From an uncultured Granulosicoccaceae bacterium (GTDB lineage: Bacteria; Pseudomonadota; Gammaproteobacteria; CALCKW01): a DNA stretch of 64,000 nt. Shown here piece after piece: positions 34,133-42,588 of the stretch. Position 1 is the first letter of the stretch, and each line of letters starts with the position of its first letter. The translations under genes and the position numbers were made by a program. The notes under the pieces are model-generated. The model searched no databases and was not told the origin of the DNA. It was given only the letters and a program-made list of their open reading frames with translations. Location: contig CALCKW010000005.1 of NCBI GenBank assembly GCA_937965695.1, positions 57,922 through 121,921 on the forward strand, read 5' to 3'.

Positions 34133-35185
34133 CTAATCCCACAGTGCATCGCCTTGCTGATCGAAAAACACTAGGCGCTCAGGGCTAAACACGAGTGCGA
34201 CAGTATCACCTGGCTTGCAGTCAGTCTCGCCAGAAACCCGGACCGACAACTGGCCTATTTCGCCGCAGTTACACACCACAAAGGTATCAGCGCCTAGGTA
34301 TTCAACAACCTCGACTTGGCCGTCACATTGTCCCTGCCCGCTGGCAGCGAGCGATATGTGTTCCGGTCGAATACCCAGTGAGTTCACGGGGCCTTTTCCA
34401 TGAAAAGCCCCTCCGCGCGCGCCTGGCAGAAGGTAATGATCATCCTCAACTTGCGCCGGCACAATATTCATTTTTGGACTACCAATAAACTGCGCTACAA
34501 AAGTATTGGCTGGTCGAGTGTAAAGTTCTTTGGGCGAACCGACTTGAATAATATTTCCAGCATCGAGCACGACAATTCTATCTGCCAATGTCATCGCTTC
34601 GACTTGATCATGGGTGACGTAAATCATGGTGGCTTTTAACTGCTGGTGCAGCTTGGAGATTTCGTGACGCATTTCCACGCGCAGTGACGCATCTAAATTG
34701 GAAAGAGGCTCGTCAAACAAAAATGCCGTTGGTTCGCGCACGATAGAACGCCCAATGGCAACACGCTGGCGCTGACCGCCAGATAAGTCTTTTGGACGAC
34801 GGTCTAAATAATCTGTCAGTTTTAATGTCTCTGCCACTGCATCGACTTTTTGCTGGATATCAGCGGTGGGCACACCAGCAGTTTTTAAAGAAAAACCCAT
34901 GTTGTCACGCACTGACATATGGGGATACAAAGCATAGGATTGAAACACCATCGACAACCCCCGCTTGGATGGCGGGTGATCAGTGACATCGCCACCGTCA
35001 ATGTCCAAAGCACCTCTGGAAATATCCTCCAGGCCACCAATCATGCGCAACAAAGTTGATTTCCCGCAGCCTGACGGCCCCACAAAAACGATAAACTCGC
35101 CGTCATAGATTTCTAGATCAATGCCTTTAATGACTTGCGTCTGATCAAACCACTTTTCAACAGCTTTGAGATTGATCGATCCCAT
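34133..35185 (-). CDS. Sugar-type ABC transporter ATPase (MalK/UgpC-like)
   Basis: A 350-residue ATPase with Walker A (GPSGCGKST), signature LSGGQRQRVAIGRS, Walker B (FLFDEPLSNLD), H-loop (VTHDQVEAM) and a C-terminal TOBE domain (from about residue 240). It energises the two enlarged permeases encoded upstream. The start at 35185 shares one base with the stop of the glycosidase gene (TGATG), so the two are coupled. The frame runs 18 codons further up, into the glycosidase gene. Confidence 0.9.
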   Translation of the reverse strand: MGSINLKAVEKWFDQTQVIKGIDLEIYDGEFIVFVGPSGCGKSTLLRMIGGLEDISRGALDIDGGDVTDHPPSKRGLSMVFQSYALYPHMSVRDNMGFSLKTAGVPTADIQQKVDAVAETLKLTDYLDRRPKDLSGGQRQRVAIGRSIVREPTAFLFDEPLSNLDASLRVEMRHEISKLHQQLKATMIYVTHDQVEAMTLADRIVVLDAGNIIQVGSPKELYTRPANTFVAQFIGSPKMNIVPAQVEDDHYLLPGARGGAFHGKGPVNSLGIRPEHISLAASGQGQCDGQVEVVEYLGADTFVVCNCGEIGQLSVRVSGETDCKPGDTVALVFSPERLVFFDQQGDALWD

Positions 35186-36438
35186 CAGAGTGTCCTCGCG
35201 CTTGGCGATGCCCAACCCAACCAAATAGCGGCCGTCCAAGTAAAAGACTTGCCACCTGCCGGACTACCGTCGCGCGGGTCAAAATACTCAGCAAAGCCGT
35301 GTTCAGCGATTAACGCAGCGGTGGTTTCTCGCAGCGCCTGCGCCTCAGGCATATTCATCTCTGACATGCCCATCGCGATCATCATATTCATGATGCCCCA
35401 AACGGGCCCACGCCAATAGCGCATGCCGTCGAATTGCTCATGGCGAGTGTCCAGAGAAGGCACTCCATACCTTAAGTCCTTCATCACATCGGCATAAACG
35501 CTTTTCATGTCTTCCGCCGCTAACCCAGCATACCAACACAAAAAAGAAGCATTGGAGATGGAGTTCGCCCACTGACCCGAGTTGACGTCACGCGAATCGT
35601 AACAGCCTAACTTATTATTCCACAGCGTTTCAGCACCGGCTTGCAATTTTTCAATGTCTGCTTCAATTTCTGAGACATCGCGCCCCAATATTTTGCCAAG
35701 TGCGACGAGATCTCGCTGCGCACGCAGTAAGATAAAAGTCATGGTCGGATCAGCCACACGAAATGGCGTATCCGCCAGCATCGCCTCTTCGTCCCAATCT
35801 AATCGGCGACCGCGCTGGACCAACCAAATGTAACGGTCGTAGTCGTATTTTTTAGGACGCATCGAGCTATCAACGTGGCTGGTGTCACGACGTGTGTATT
35901 CACCAACATCACCCGGATCAATATTAGCCATGGCAACATCCCAATCGGGGGCATTATCGCGCCCTGCTTCCCAGGGGTGACTGATACACACGGCACCTTG
36001 GTCTAATCTCCACTGCATAAACCAGCGGTGCCATACCAGCATTTTGTCAAACAATGGCGCTAGACGTTGCTTACCTAATACTGGGTCACAATCAAAAACC
36101 ATTCGTGCCATGGTCGCGGCAACTGGGGGCTGACTAATGCCAGACGATGGGATAGGTCCTGTGCCCGCCCAAACATCTGGACCGGGAAAATACCCGGGAT
36201 CAGCCCGATGAAAAAGAATGTGCGGGACCATTCCATTGTCCCATTGGCCAGAAAAAAGAGTTTCAAGCTCTACCCATGCTCGATTAACATCGAATTGTGC
36301 GAAGCCCACAGCGGCGAAAGCACTGTCCCAATTCCACTGATAGGGGTATAAACCCTCGGTGGGAATGGTATAAGTGCCTTTATCGTTTAGGTGCAAAATA
36401 TCGCGTGCACGTTGATCCAGTATTTCGACATTTTTCAT
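35185..36438 (-). CDS. GH63-like glycoside hydrolase, glucosyl/mannosylglycerate hydrolase type
   Basis: A 417-residue (alpha/alpha)6-barrel glycosidase. The motif TEGLYPYQWNWDSAF near residue 30 resembles prokaryotic GH63 enzymes that hydrolyse glucosylglycerate or mannosylglycerate. HPWEAGRDNAPDWD near 154 should carry the general acid Asp, and the C-terminal EYFDPRDGSPAGGKSFTWTAA region should hold the general base. There is no signal peptide, so the substrate is cut after import. It lies inside an ABC importer operon, coupled to the ATPase gene. The exact glycoside (glucosylglycerate, mannosylglycerate, glucosylglycerol or trehalose-like) cannot be fixed by eye. Confidence 0.8.
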   Translation of the reverse strand: MKNVEILDQRARDILHLNDKGTYTIPTEGLYPYQWNWDSAFAAVGFAQFDVNRAWVELETLFSGQWDNGMVPHILFHRADPGYFPGPDVWAGTGPIPSSGISQPPVAATMARMVFDCDPVLGKQRLAPLFDKMLVWHRWFMQWRLDQGAVCISHPWEAGRDNAPDWDVAMANIDPGDVGEYTRRDTSHVDSSMRPKKYDYDRYIWLVQRGRRLDWDEEAMLADTPFRVADPTMTFILLRAQRDLVALGKILGRDVSEIEADIEKLQAGAETLWNNKLGCYDSRDVNSGQWANSISNASFLCWYAGLAAEDMKSVYADVMKDLRYGVPSLDTRHEQFDGMRYWRGPVWGIMNMMIAMGMSEMNMPEAQALRETTAALIAEHGFAEYFDPRDGSPAGGKSFTWTAAIWLGWASPSARTL

Positions 36439-36468
36439 TTTCTTAAAACCTTTTTCTAGACTCTACAA

Positions 36469-37698
36469 CTAGCCTTTTACCGAGCCAGCAGTCAGGCCCT
36501 TGGTCATGAATCTTTCTAGCCCCAAAAACAACGCCATTATCGGTAGCGTTGAAATCACTGCACCAGCCATCAGATGTTGACGGGGAATCTCTGAAGAATT
36601 GAGCATCGCCACTCCACGCGTTAGGGTGAACTTTGACGGATCATCGAGAAGCATGAACGCCAATAAAAACTCATTCCAAGCGATCATAAATACATATAAC
36701 GACACGGAGACCATTGCTGGTAATGACAATGGCAATGTGATTTTCCAAATAACCTGAAGCCGTGTCAGTCCATCCATTAAGCCCGCTTCTTCCACCTCTA
36801 CCGGCAGCCCTCGGAAGTAACCCTGCAGCATATAGAGCGCGACGGGAATGGTTGTTACCGGATAGATCAAAACGATGCCCGTAATAGTGTTGCGTAGACC
36901 TGTCATTGAAAAAGCGATGTAGATAGGCAACGCCAATACAATGAGCGGCACCATGTAAATTAGCAATATGGAACGGGAGAATGCCGCCCTTCCTTTGAAA
37001 TTAAGGCGCGCAACTGCATAAGCGCCGGGTACAGAGAACAACAAGGTTATGATTACCGTGACGATCGAGACCAACAGGCTAACCATTAGATAGTTGCCAA
37101 AGTTGAACTGCTGGAAGAGCTCAACATAACTTCGAAACAAATCCCAGCCGCGGCTAAAATCAATCGAAAAATCCAAAGGGTTTTGCAACAGCGCCTGTTG
37201 AGATTTCAGGCTCGTCATCACCATCACATAAAACGGTATAAGCACCGCAGCGGTAAAAACAATATAACCAAAACCGGTTAAGAACCGAATAATTGCATCT
37301 TCAAAAGCGTGTCGCGTGAGTGGGCCTATCTGGACCTCTTGCAGCATGTTTTGTAATGGCAAATACAGCGCCAGTCCAAATATTAAAGCGCACACAGATA
37401 ACTGCACAGCGGCGACCTCTTCACCCGCAATGATAGGTGTAAGCGGACTAAATACTAATAGCACAGCGACAAGCGCAACGGCACCCGCGAGCAACCAACG
37501 CCGAACAGGCTGCAAAGGTTTGCAAATCATCGCCAAGATACCTACGCAAAAACCAAAGGCTAGGCTCCCCCACAGAGTGGGTTTAAAGCTCTCGCCGGTT
37601 GCAAAGGAGAGACATATAGCCACGGTAGTCGCGATGACCAGCGACCATAGAACCCCAATAGTTATGGATGTGAACCCACCTCTCCTGAGCGAATTCAT
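36469..37698 (-). CDS. MalG-like ABC permease with N-terminal four-helix extension
   Basis: A 409-residue permease; MalG relatives are usually about 280-300. The C-terminal 270 residues hold the normal BPD_transp_1 unit with an EAA loop (EEAGLMDGLTRLQVIWKITLPLSLP). The first 130 residues add about four hydrophobic helices (near 12-32, 40-58, 68-85 and 96-114), which are not part of MalG. It overlaps the MalF-like gene by 4 bases. The extension may bind another membrane protein or help assembly; that is inference. Confidence 0.85.
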   Translation of the reverse strand: MNSLRRGGFTSITIGVLWSLVIATTVAICLSFATGESFKPTLWGSLAFGFCVGILAMICKPLQPVRRWLLAGAVALVAVLLVFSPLTPIIAGEEVAAVQLSVCALIFGLALYLPLQNMLQEVQIGPLTRHAFEDAIIRFLTGFGYIVFTAAVLIPFYVMVMTSLKSQQALLQNPLDFSIDFSRGWDLFRSYVELFQQFNFGNYLMVSLLVSIVTVIITLLFSVPGAYAVARLNFKGRAAFSRSILLIYMVPLIVLALPIYIAFSMTGLRNTITGIVLIYPVTTIPVALYMLQGYFRGLPVEVEEAGLMDGLTRLQVIWKITLPLSLPAMVSVSLYVFMIAWNEFLLAFMLLDDPSKFTLTRGVAMLNSSEIPRQHLMAGAVISTLPIMALFLGLERFMTKGLTAGSVKG

Positions 37699-38927
37699 AG
37701 CCCTTCCTCTTGGGAGATATAACGCAAAAACAAAAAGCTAAAGGAGAGCAGTACTGCAAATATAACCACGGCTACCGCGGCGCCCGCACCAATATTGGAA
37801 ATAGCAAAGGCTTGCTCATAGACATTGACTGTCATTGTTCGGGTGCCCGCATTACCACCGGTCAAGAGAAAGATATCGTCGAATTTGTTGAAGGTCCAAA
37901 TGAAACGCAGTAGAAAAAGCACACTGAGTATCCCCAAAAGCAAAGGCAACGACAAATACCAAAACTTTTGAAACGGGCTCGCACCATCCATATCAGCGGC
38001 CTCATACATATCGGTGTCTATCGATTGCATGCGGGCCAGAATAAACAAAAAAGAAAGCGGAAAGTAACGCCAGATCTCAAACACCGTCACCATCAGCAGA
38101 GCCAGCGGTCGCTCGCCAAAAAAATTAATTGCCCCGTTTGTGACACCCATTTGAATCAACAGTGCGTTGATAGAACCCGAAAACGGATCAAACAGAGCAA
38201 TCCAGGTGAAAGCAACAGCTATGACGGGGGATACATACGGAAATAGGTAAAGACCACGCAGGATACCTTTTCCCTTGAAATCTTTATTCAGCAATAGCGC
38301 TGCAAATAAACCAACCACAAGCGCACCGATAGTGCCCACAACGGTATAAAAAACGGTGGCCCATAAGACCTCCAGAAACTCACTGCTATCAAAAATGCGC
38401 CGGAAATTATCGAGCCTAAACTCCGTGTTGGTAAGAATATTGTCGCCACTACCCATCACGAGAGGTGCAGAATTTTTAATCGCTAATTTGGCTGATTTGA
38501 CATCGGTGTTCAATACGACAGAGATTTTTAATCGCTCGCTGAAACCGCCAACCATATCCCCAAAATCACAATTTAATGCACGCCCAGTCAGCGCACAGGA
38601 CGCTGGGATTTCTAATAGTTCAAGATCGTCGGGAATAACATCTCTAAAACTGGCAGCGGCAATGGGTTTTTGCTGGGACGAATTTCGAACCCGATACTCA
38701 AGCCGAATCTCCTCGCCTTTTCCTCGCAGGTTCTCTTTGACGATGACTTGTACTGGCCTTAGATCAGATAGAGCAACTGGTTTAAAGCTTATCCAGAAAA
38801 TGGCCAATAAGGGCAGAATAATGACCAGACTGACAACGCTGATAGTAGGGAGCAGCAGCGTCCACGCAAAACGCGCTTCGCGTTTTGCCAGTGCCCCACG
38901 AGTTTTTGGCGGTGTCGCAGCGGTCAT
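37695..38927 (-). CDS. MalF-like ABC permease with inserted DUF11-like periplasmic domain
   Basis: A 410-residue permease. After the first helix (about residues 22-48) there is a roughly 110-residue soluble segment (about 55-165) before the usual core. The segment reads like a DUF11-type beta-sandwich, with IRLEYRVRNSS, FRDVIPDDLELL, C111 and C120 as a likely disulfide, and GFSERLKISVVL. MalF of enteric bacteria has a different periplasmic P2 loop at a later position. The core has an EAA loop (EAADMDGASPFQKFWYLSLPLL). The inserted domain may receive the binding protein or cell-wall material. Confidence 0.85.
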   Translation of the reverse strand: MTAATPPKTRGALAKREARFAWTLLLPTISVVSLVIILPLLAIFWISFKPVALSDLRPVQVIVKENLRGKGEEIRLEYRVRNSSQQKPIAAASFRDVIPDDLELLEIPASCALTGRALNCDFGDMVGGFSERLKISVVLNTDVKSAKLAIKNSAPLVMGSGDNILTNTEFRLDNFRRIFDSSEFLEVLWATVFYTVVGTIGALVVGLFAALLLNKDFKGKGILRGLYLFPYVSPVIAVAFTWIALFDPFSGSINALLIQMGVTNGAINFFGERPLALLMVTVFEIWRYFPLSFLFILARMQSIDTDMYEAADMDGASPFQKFWYLSLPLLLGILSVLFLLRFIWTFNKFDDIFLLTGGNAGTRTMTVNVYEQAFAISNIGAGAAVAVVIFAVLLSFSFLFLRYISQEEGL

Positions 38928-39132
38928 GAAAGAGATCCATTCTCATAATAGTGGAATAGAAGACACCAACCGACATCCCGGTTTGTAACGGGGAATCCGT
39001 TGATACAAGTCTGACAATTCAAAAGAGATTTAAACAAAAAACAGATAGCCAACAGGTCTACAAAGACCAATGACATTGCAGGATACAACGCTGCGCAAAT
39101 TCGCCGCTAAAAATTATTTTAACTATAGCGAT

Positions 39133-39155
39133 GGTGGCCGAAGATGCCGGCCACC
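39133..39155 (-). terminator. Hairpin between sugar-binding protein and MalF-like genes
   Basis: GGTGGCCG (39133-39140) pairs perfectly with CGGCCACC (39148-39155) around a 7-base loop. On the minus strand it begins 16 bases after the binding-protein stop and is followed by a T/A-rich stretch (TAGTTAAAATAATTTTTAG). It should reduce read-through into the permease genes. Confidence 0.65.
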
Positions 39156-39171
39156 TCACTAACCGGAAGCG

Positions 39172-40542
39172 CTAGTTAACTGCAGCTAACTCTTCGTTTA
39201 GAGCCGCAACCGCTGCCGCTGCATCAATCTCTTCGTCCATGTACTGACGTACAACACGATTAATTGCTTGAGCGTTAATCATTTTAGAGGCAAGTGATAA
39301 CTGACCTTCAGCAACACCCCAACGCTGAGCCACTTTCAAACCGCCAACAATCTCGTCGATGGTCTCTTGAGAGTACAGCTCATTCAATGGCGCTTTACGA
39401 TCAACACCTACAGGCAACTTAGACCATGCTTCGTTGAACTTGTTTGGCTCATCCGCCGTACCGCCACGCACGGGGAACTTGCCTTCAGGCGCGATAGAGA
39501 GCGTCTGTGTATAGCCTTCGTTCATGGAGAACTTGACAAAATCTTGCGCAACGTCAGTGTTGGCATCTGAAGTGATACCGAAATAGCGCACGTCGCCCCA
39601 CGCTGCGCCGTCTGGGTTAGACGGGCCAGAGAAGTTAGTGACAACGCCCGTCTTAGACGCCAACTCGTTAGAGGTAGGATCATCAGTGATAGTCGGTGGC
39701 GCACTGTCACGCAATCCAGCTAGCTCATCGAGAATGAAGGGAGACCAGATTATCATCGCTGCTTGACCAGCAAAATACAGCTCGCGAGATTGCTTCCAGT
39801 ACAACTCTCCAGGAGGAGATGCTTTCCCTAGCGCTTTGTAAAAATCTAGCACTTCAGTCGTGGGCCCTGCTTCTAACGCTTTAAAACCATCAGCGCCTAC
39901 AGGTGACACACCGTTTGCCAAAAACACATGCTCCAACACTTGGCTCATGAAGTTCTCGTCAACCTTTGTCGCAGCGACAAAGCCGTACATATTTGGTGGG
40001 CTGTGCAGCGCTTCAATTGCCGCGAGAACATTGGCGTATGAGCTGGGTGGCGCGAGGCCTTTTTCTTCGAAGAGGTCTTTGCGATAGACGATCATCTGCG
40101 TCCAACCGTCTACTGGCACTGAAGCAACACCGCCCTTATAGGACGCCATTGCAACGGGGCCTGCAGAAAAGGTGTCTGTTCCGAGCTCATCGACAACTTC
40201 CGTGGCGCTCTCTGTATCGAGGATGCCCGACTCTGCCCAAGGTAGAGCGTACTGCAAGGTGTGATAAATCACATCGGGAAGATCACCCGCGGCAAATGCA
40301 GCTGTTGCACGCGTGCCTAAATCACCTTCTGTGACGGGGATGACTTCGACCGTGTGGCCAGAAGCGGCTTTGAACTCATCAGCCATCGCCTGCTGACGTG
40401 CCATACGCTCTGGCTGTTCCTCGGTGGTCCAGAAACGGATGGTATCGGCGCTGACCGCACCGGCGAACAACACCATGCTAATGGCAGTGCCCAGTAAAAG
40501 TTTGCTGCGGCCCACGGGCGCGCCCTTGATTGGATATTTCAT
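39172..40542 (-). CDS. Extracellular solute-binding protein, family 1 (sugar/osmolyte)
   Basis: A 456-residue SBP_bac_1 protein with a signal peptide (positively charged start, then LLLGTAISMVLFAGAVSA, cleavage after residue 32) and the family opening DTIRFWTTEEQPERMARQQAMADEF. GGAGGA precedes the ATG by 5 bases, an excellent ribosome site. It delivers the ligand to the MalF/MalG-like channel. It is the first gene of the operon, and a LacI-type regulator is divergent from it with two candidate operators between. The GH63-type enzyme suggests a glycosylated small solute as ligand. Confidence 0.9.
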   Translation of the reverse strand: MKYPIKGAPVGRSKLLLGTAISMVLFAGAVSADTIRFWTTEEQPERMARQQAMADEFKAASGHTVEVIPVTEGDLGTRATAAFAAGDLPDVIYHTLQYALPWAESGILDTESATEVVDELGTDTFSAGPVAMASYKGGVASVPVDGWTQMIVYRKDLFEEKGLAPPSSYANVLAAIEALHSPPNMYGFVAATKVDENFMSQVLEHVFLANGVSPVGADGFKALEAGPTTEVLDFYKALGKASPPGELYWKQSRELYFAGQAAMIIWSPFILDELAGLRDSAPPTITDDPTSNELASKTGVVTNFSGPSNPDGAAWGDVRYFGITSDANTDVAQDFVKFSMNEGYTQTLSIAPEGKFPVRGGTADEPNKFNEAWSKLPVGVDRKAPLNELYSQETIDEIVGGLKVAQRWGVAEGQLSLASKMINAQAINRVVRQYMDEEIDAAAAVAALNEELAAVN

Positions 40543-40604
40543 GATTTCCTCCTAATGGAAATACGGTTCGAAAACACTCACTAAGATCTAATACAAACCA
40601 ACAA

Positions 40605-40619
40605 ATGCAACGATGCAAT
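40605..40619. promoter_or_regulatory. LacI-type operator candidate O1
   Basis: The near-palindrome ATGCAACGATGCAAT has the central CG dyad typical of LacI/GalR operators. It lies 63 bases upstream of the binding-protein start and shares the pattern TGCAACGxTGCA with the second site at 40715-40728. Confidence 0.55.
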
Positions 40620-40714
40620 TAAGGTGGACACAAAGCAAACCGGGCCTTTTATTGAGTTAACACGGTAATAGCGCCTGTACTTCCAAGCTCTGCAGCGATA
40701 GAATTCAGCATAAT

Positions 40715-40728
40715 TTACAACGTTGCAA
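40715..40728. promoter_or_regulatory. LacI-type operator candidate O2
   Basis: TTACAACGTTGCAA is a 14-bp palindrome with one mismatch pair. It lies 90 bases before the regulator start, and its centre is about 109 bases from that of O1. The spacing of about ten helical turns would permit looping. Confidence 0.55.
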
Positions 40729-40817
40729 TTTGCAATAACGCTAAATAAGAAAAACAAATTTCCACGCCGCTGCAGCAATCTATACAGTGTCGCCTGTACC
40801 TAGAGGAGAAGGGCTAG

Positions 40818-41840
40818 ATGTCCAGCCACATGCAAAAGCGACCAACACTCAAAACGATTGCTGAAATGACTGGCCTGAGCCTGTCGACGGTCTCTCTGTC
40901 TCTGCGTGAAGGCAACAACCTTAAAAAGACCACCCGCGACAAGGTGGCCAAAGCTGCAGCGCAGATAGGTTACGTGCCTAACCGTGCTGGCGTGCGCTTG
41001 CGTACCGGACGCACCAACGTACTATCACTCGTGCTAGCCCACGACGAGAACAGCTTGGATTTCACTCGCATGCTAATTCAAGGGATTGGCTCAAAGCTTC
41101 AGGGCACGCCTTTCCACTTGAACGTCGTGCCCGAAATCGCACCAGACGACCCTGAAGCATCGGTGAAATATATTCTCGAAAATCGCAGCTCCGACGGAGT
41201 CATTCTGACGCACACCAGCGCCCGCGACCCGAGAGTACAGTTACTTATGGATGCAGATTTCCCTTTTGTCTCGCACGGCCGAACTGAGTTTTACAGCCCG
41301 CACGCCTACCACGACTTCAATGTTGAGCGATTTGTGGAACTCGCGATTGAACGACTTCAACGCAAAGGGCGTAAAAACATTCTTCTCGCGGCAGTAGATA
41401 ACGGAACCACCAATCACTCGACAATAGTCGGTGGTTTCAATCGCTGCATCGCAGAGCGTGGCCTAGTGGGGAACACGGTAAAAGAAAATAACGTGTTTAG
41501 TTGTACCACCAAAGCACGCGAATTTGGGCATTCGTTGGCACAGCGCGAAATACCCATTGATGCGATTATTTGCAACAACGAACTAATCGCATTGGCGATC
41601 ATCAATGGGTTAAATGACAAAAATCAAAAATTGGGCAAAGACTACGATTTGATTTGTCGACAAACAACCGAGATACTGCCGATCCTCTACCCCGCCATGG
41701 ATACAATCGCGGAAGACCTGTTCGATGCGGGAGAAGAACTAGCACAGCTACTCATCAAGCGAATTGAGGGTTGTGATATTAATGAGCTGCAAACCTTACA
41801 CGATCCAATCGCGCATTGGCGCGGGGATTTTTCAGAATAA
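40818..41840 (+). CDS. LacI-family transcriptional regulator
   Basis: A 340-residue regulator. The N-terminal LacI helix-turn-helix and hinge (PTLKTIAEMTGLSLSTVSLSLREG to YVPNRAGVRLRTGRT, about residues 8-65) are followed by a periplasmic-binding-protein-like effector domain. AGGAGAAGGG lies just upstream of the ATG. It is divergent from the sugar-type importer operon and most likely represses it, with an imported glycoside or its product as inducer. Autoregulation is suggested by operator O2. Confidence 0.9.
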   Translation: MSSHMQKRPTLKTIAEMTGLSLSTVSLSLREGNNLKKTTRDKVAKAAAQIGYVPNRAGVRLRTGRTNVLSLVLAHDENSLDFTRMLIQGIGSKLQGTPFHLNVVPEIAPDDPEASVKYILENRSSDGVILTHTSARDPRVQLLMDADFPFVSHGRTEFYSPHAYHDFNVERFVELAIERLQRKGRKNILLAAVDNGTTNHSTIVGGFNRCIAERGLVGNTVKENNVFSCTTKAREFGHSLAQREIPIDAIICNNELIALAIINGLNDKNQKLGKDYDLICRQTTEILPILYPAMDTIAEDLFDAGEELAQLLIKRIEGCDINELQTLHDPIAHWRGDFSE

Positions 41841-41892
41841 CCCAGCACTAACTTGAAGGCTCACCCTCCTCCATCAACGCCCTTTGTCGCTT

Positions 41893-42468
41893 CTAACTTT
41901 TTTCTAAAACAGTTGGCTTTACGACAGCTTTGCCGTCGTCTGCAAAAAATACTGAAGGCTTGTTCATCCCTCTAAGCTTCCACACCAGCATTTTTCGCAT
42001 AATTCTCAACGTGATACCCACCGGAAACTTCTCAGAAGAATTGGGATAATCAGGGTTTCCGCGAGCGTGCTTAGTTTGTACGTAGGCGCGTACGGCTCCA
42101 AGTACATTGGAGCGGCCATCATCGATAGGCATAAAGTTATGAATAACACCAATAAAGGGTAAGCCGCCGTTCATTGTATTGCCGATAGGTGTCTTACAGC
42201 AGTTGGTGTACCACCGATACAACCCTTTAGACGTCAGCCTCAGGCAACGAATGTTCTCGGCACCGCGGTGTATCTTTATTTGCGATTGAGACGTTTGATA
42301 AATATCAGTACCACCGAATTCATCTAACACATCGGCTTCGCGATCTAAGTGCGCTGCAAACTTTTGACAATCATCACAACAACAAACGACTCGATTGCCC
42401 GTATCAGGTGTGATATTTAAAGCCACACCTTGTACAGCACCACAGGTACAACTGAGTTTTAGATCCAA
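41893..42468 (-). CDS. DUF6151 / GFA-like zinc-binding protein
   Basis: A 191-residue protein with cysteine clusters CTCGAVQG (residues 8-11), VVCCCDDCQKF (near 28-34) and NCCKTPIGN (near 89), the pattern of GFA/CENP-V-type zinc proteins. I assign it to DUF6151. GFA relatives act on S-hydroxymethyl-glutathione, but no activity is known for this group. The frame is complete, and no pathway partner is adjacent. It is convergent with the LacI gene. Confidence 0.72.
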   Translation of the reverse strand: MDLKLSCTCGAVQGVALNITPDTGNRVVCCCDDCQKFAAHLDREADVLDEFGGTDIYQTSQSQIKIHRGAENIRCLRLTSKGLYRWYTNCCKTPIGNTMNGGLPFIGVIHNFMPIDDGRSNVLGAVRAYVQTKHARGNPDYPNSSEKFPVGITLRIMRKMLVWKLRGMNKPSVFFADDGKAVVKPTVLEKS

Positions 42469-42588
42469 AATATTTTCTCCCAGACTCTCGCCTTATTTAT
42501 CTTAAAGGGTAAAATTTTACCAAGCAAGAAGCTGAATTCTATCGGCACGCAAAATATCTGTTTTTCTATAAGACAAAGCACTGGGTGC

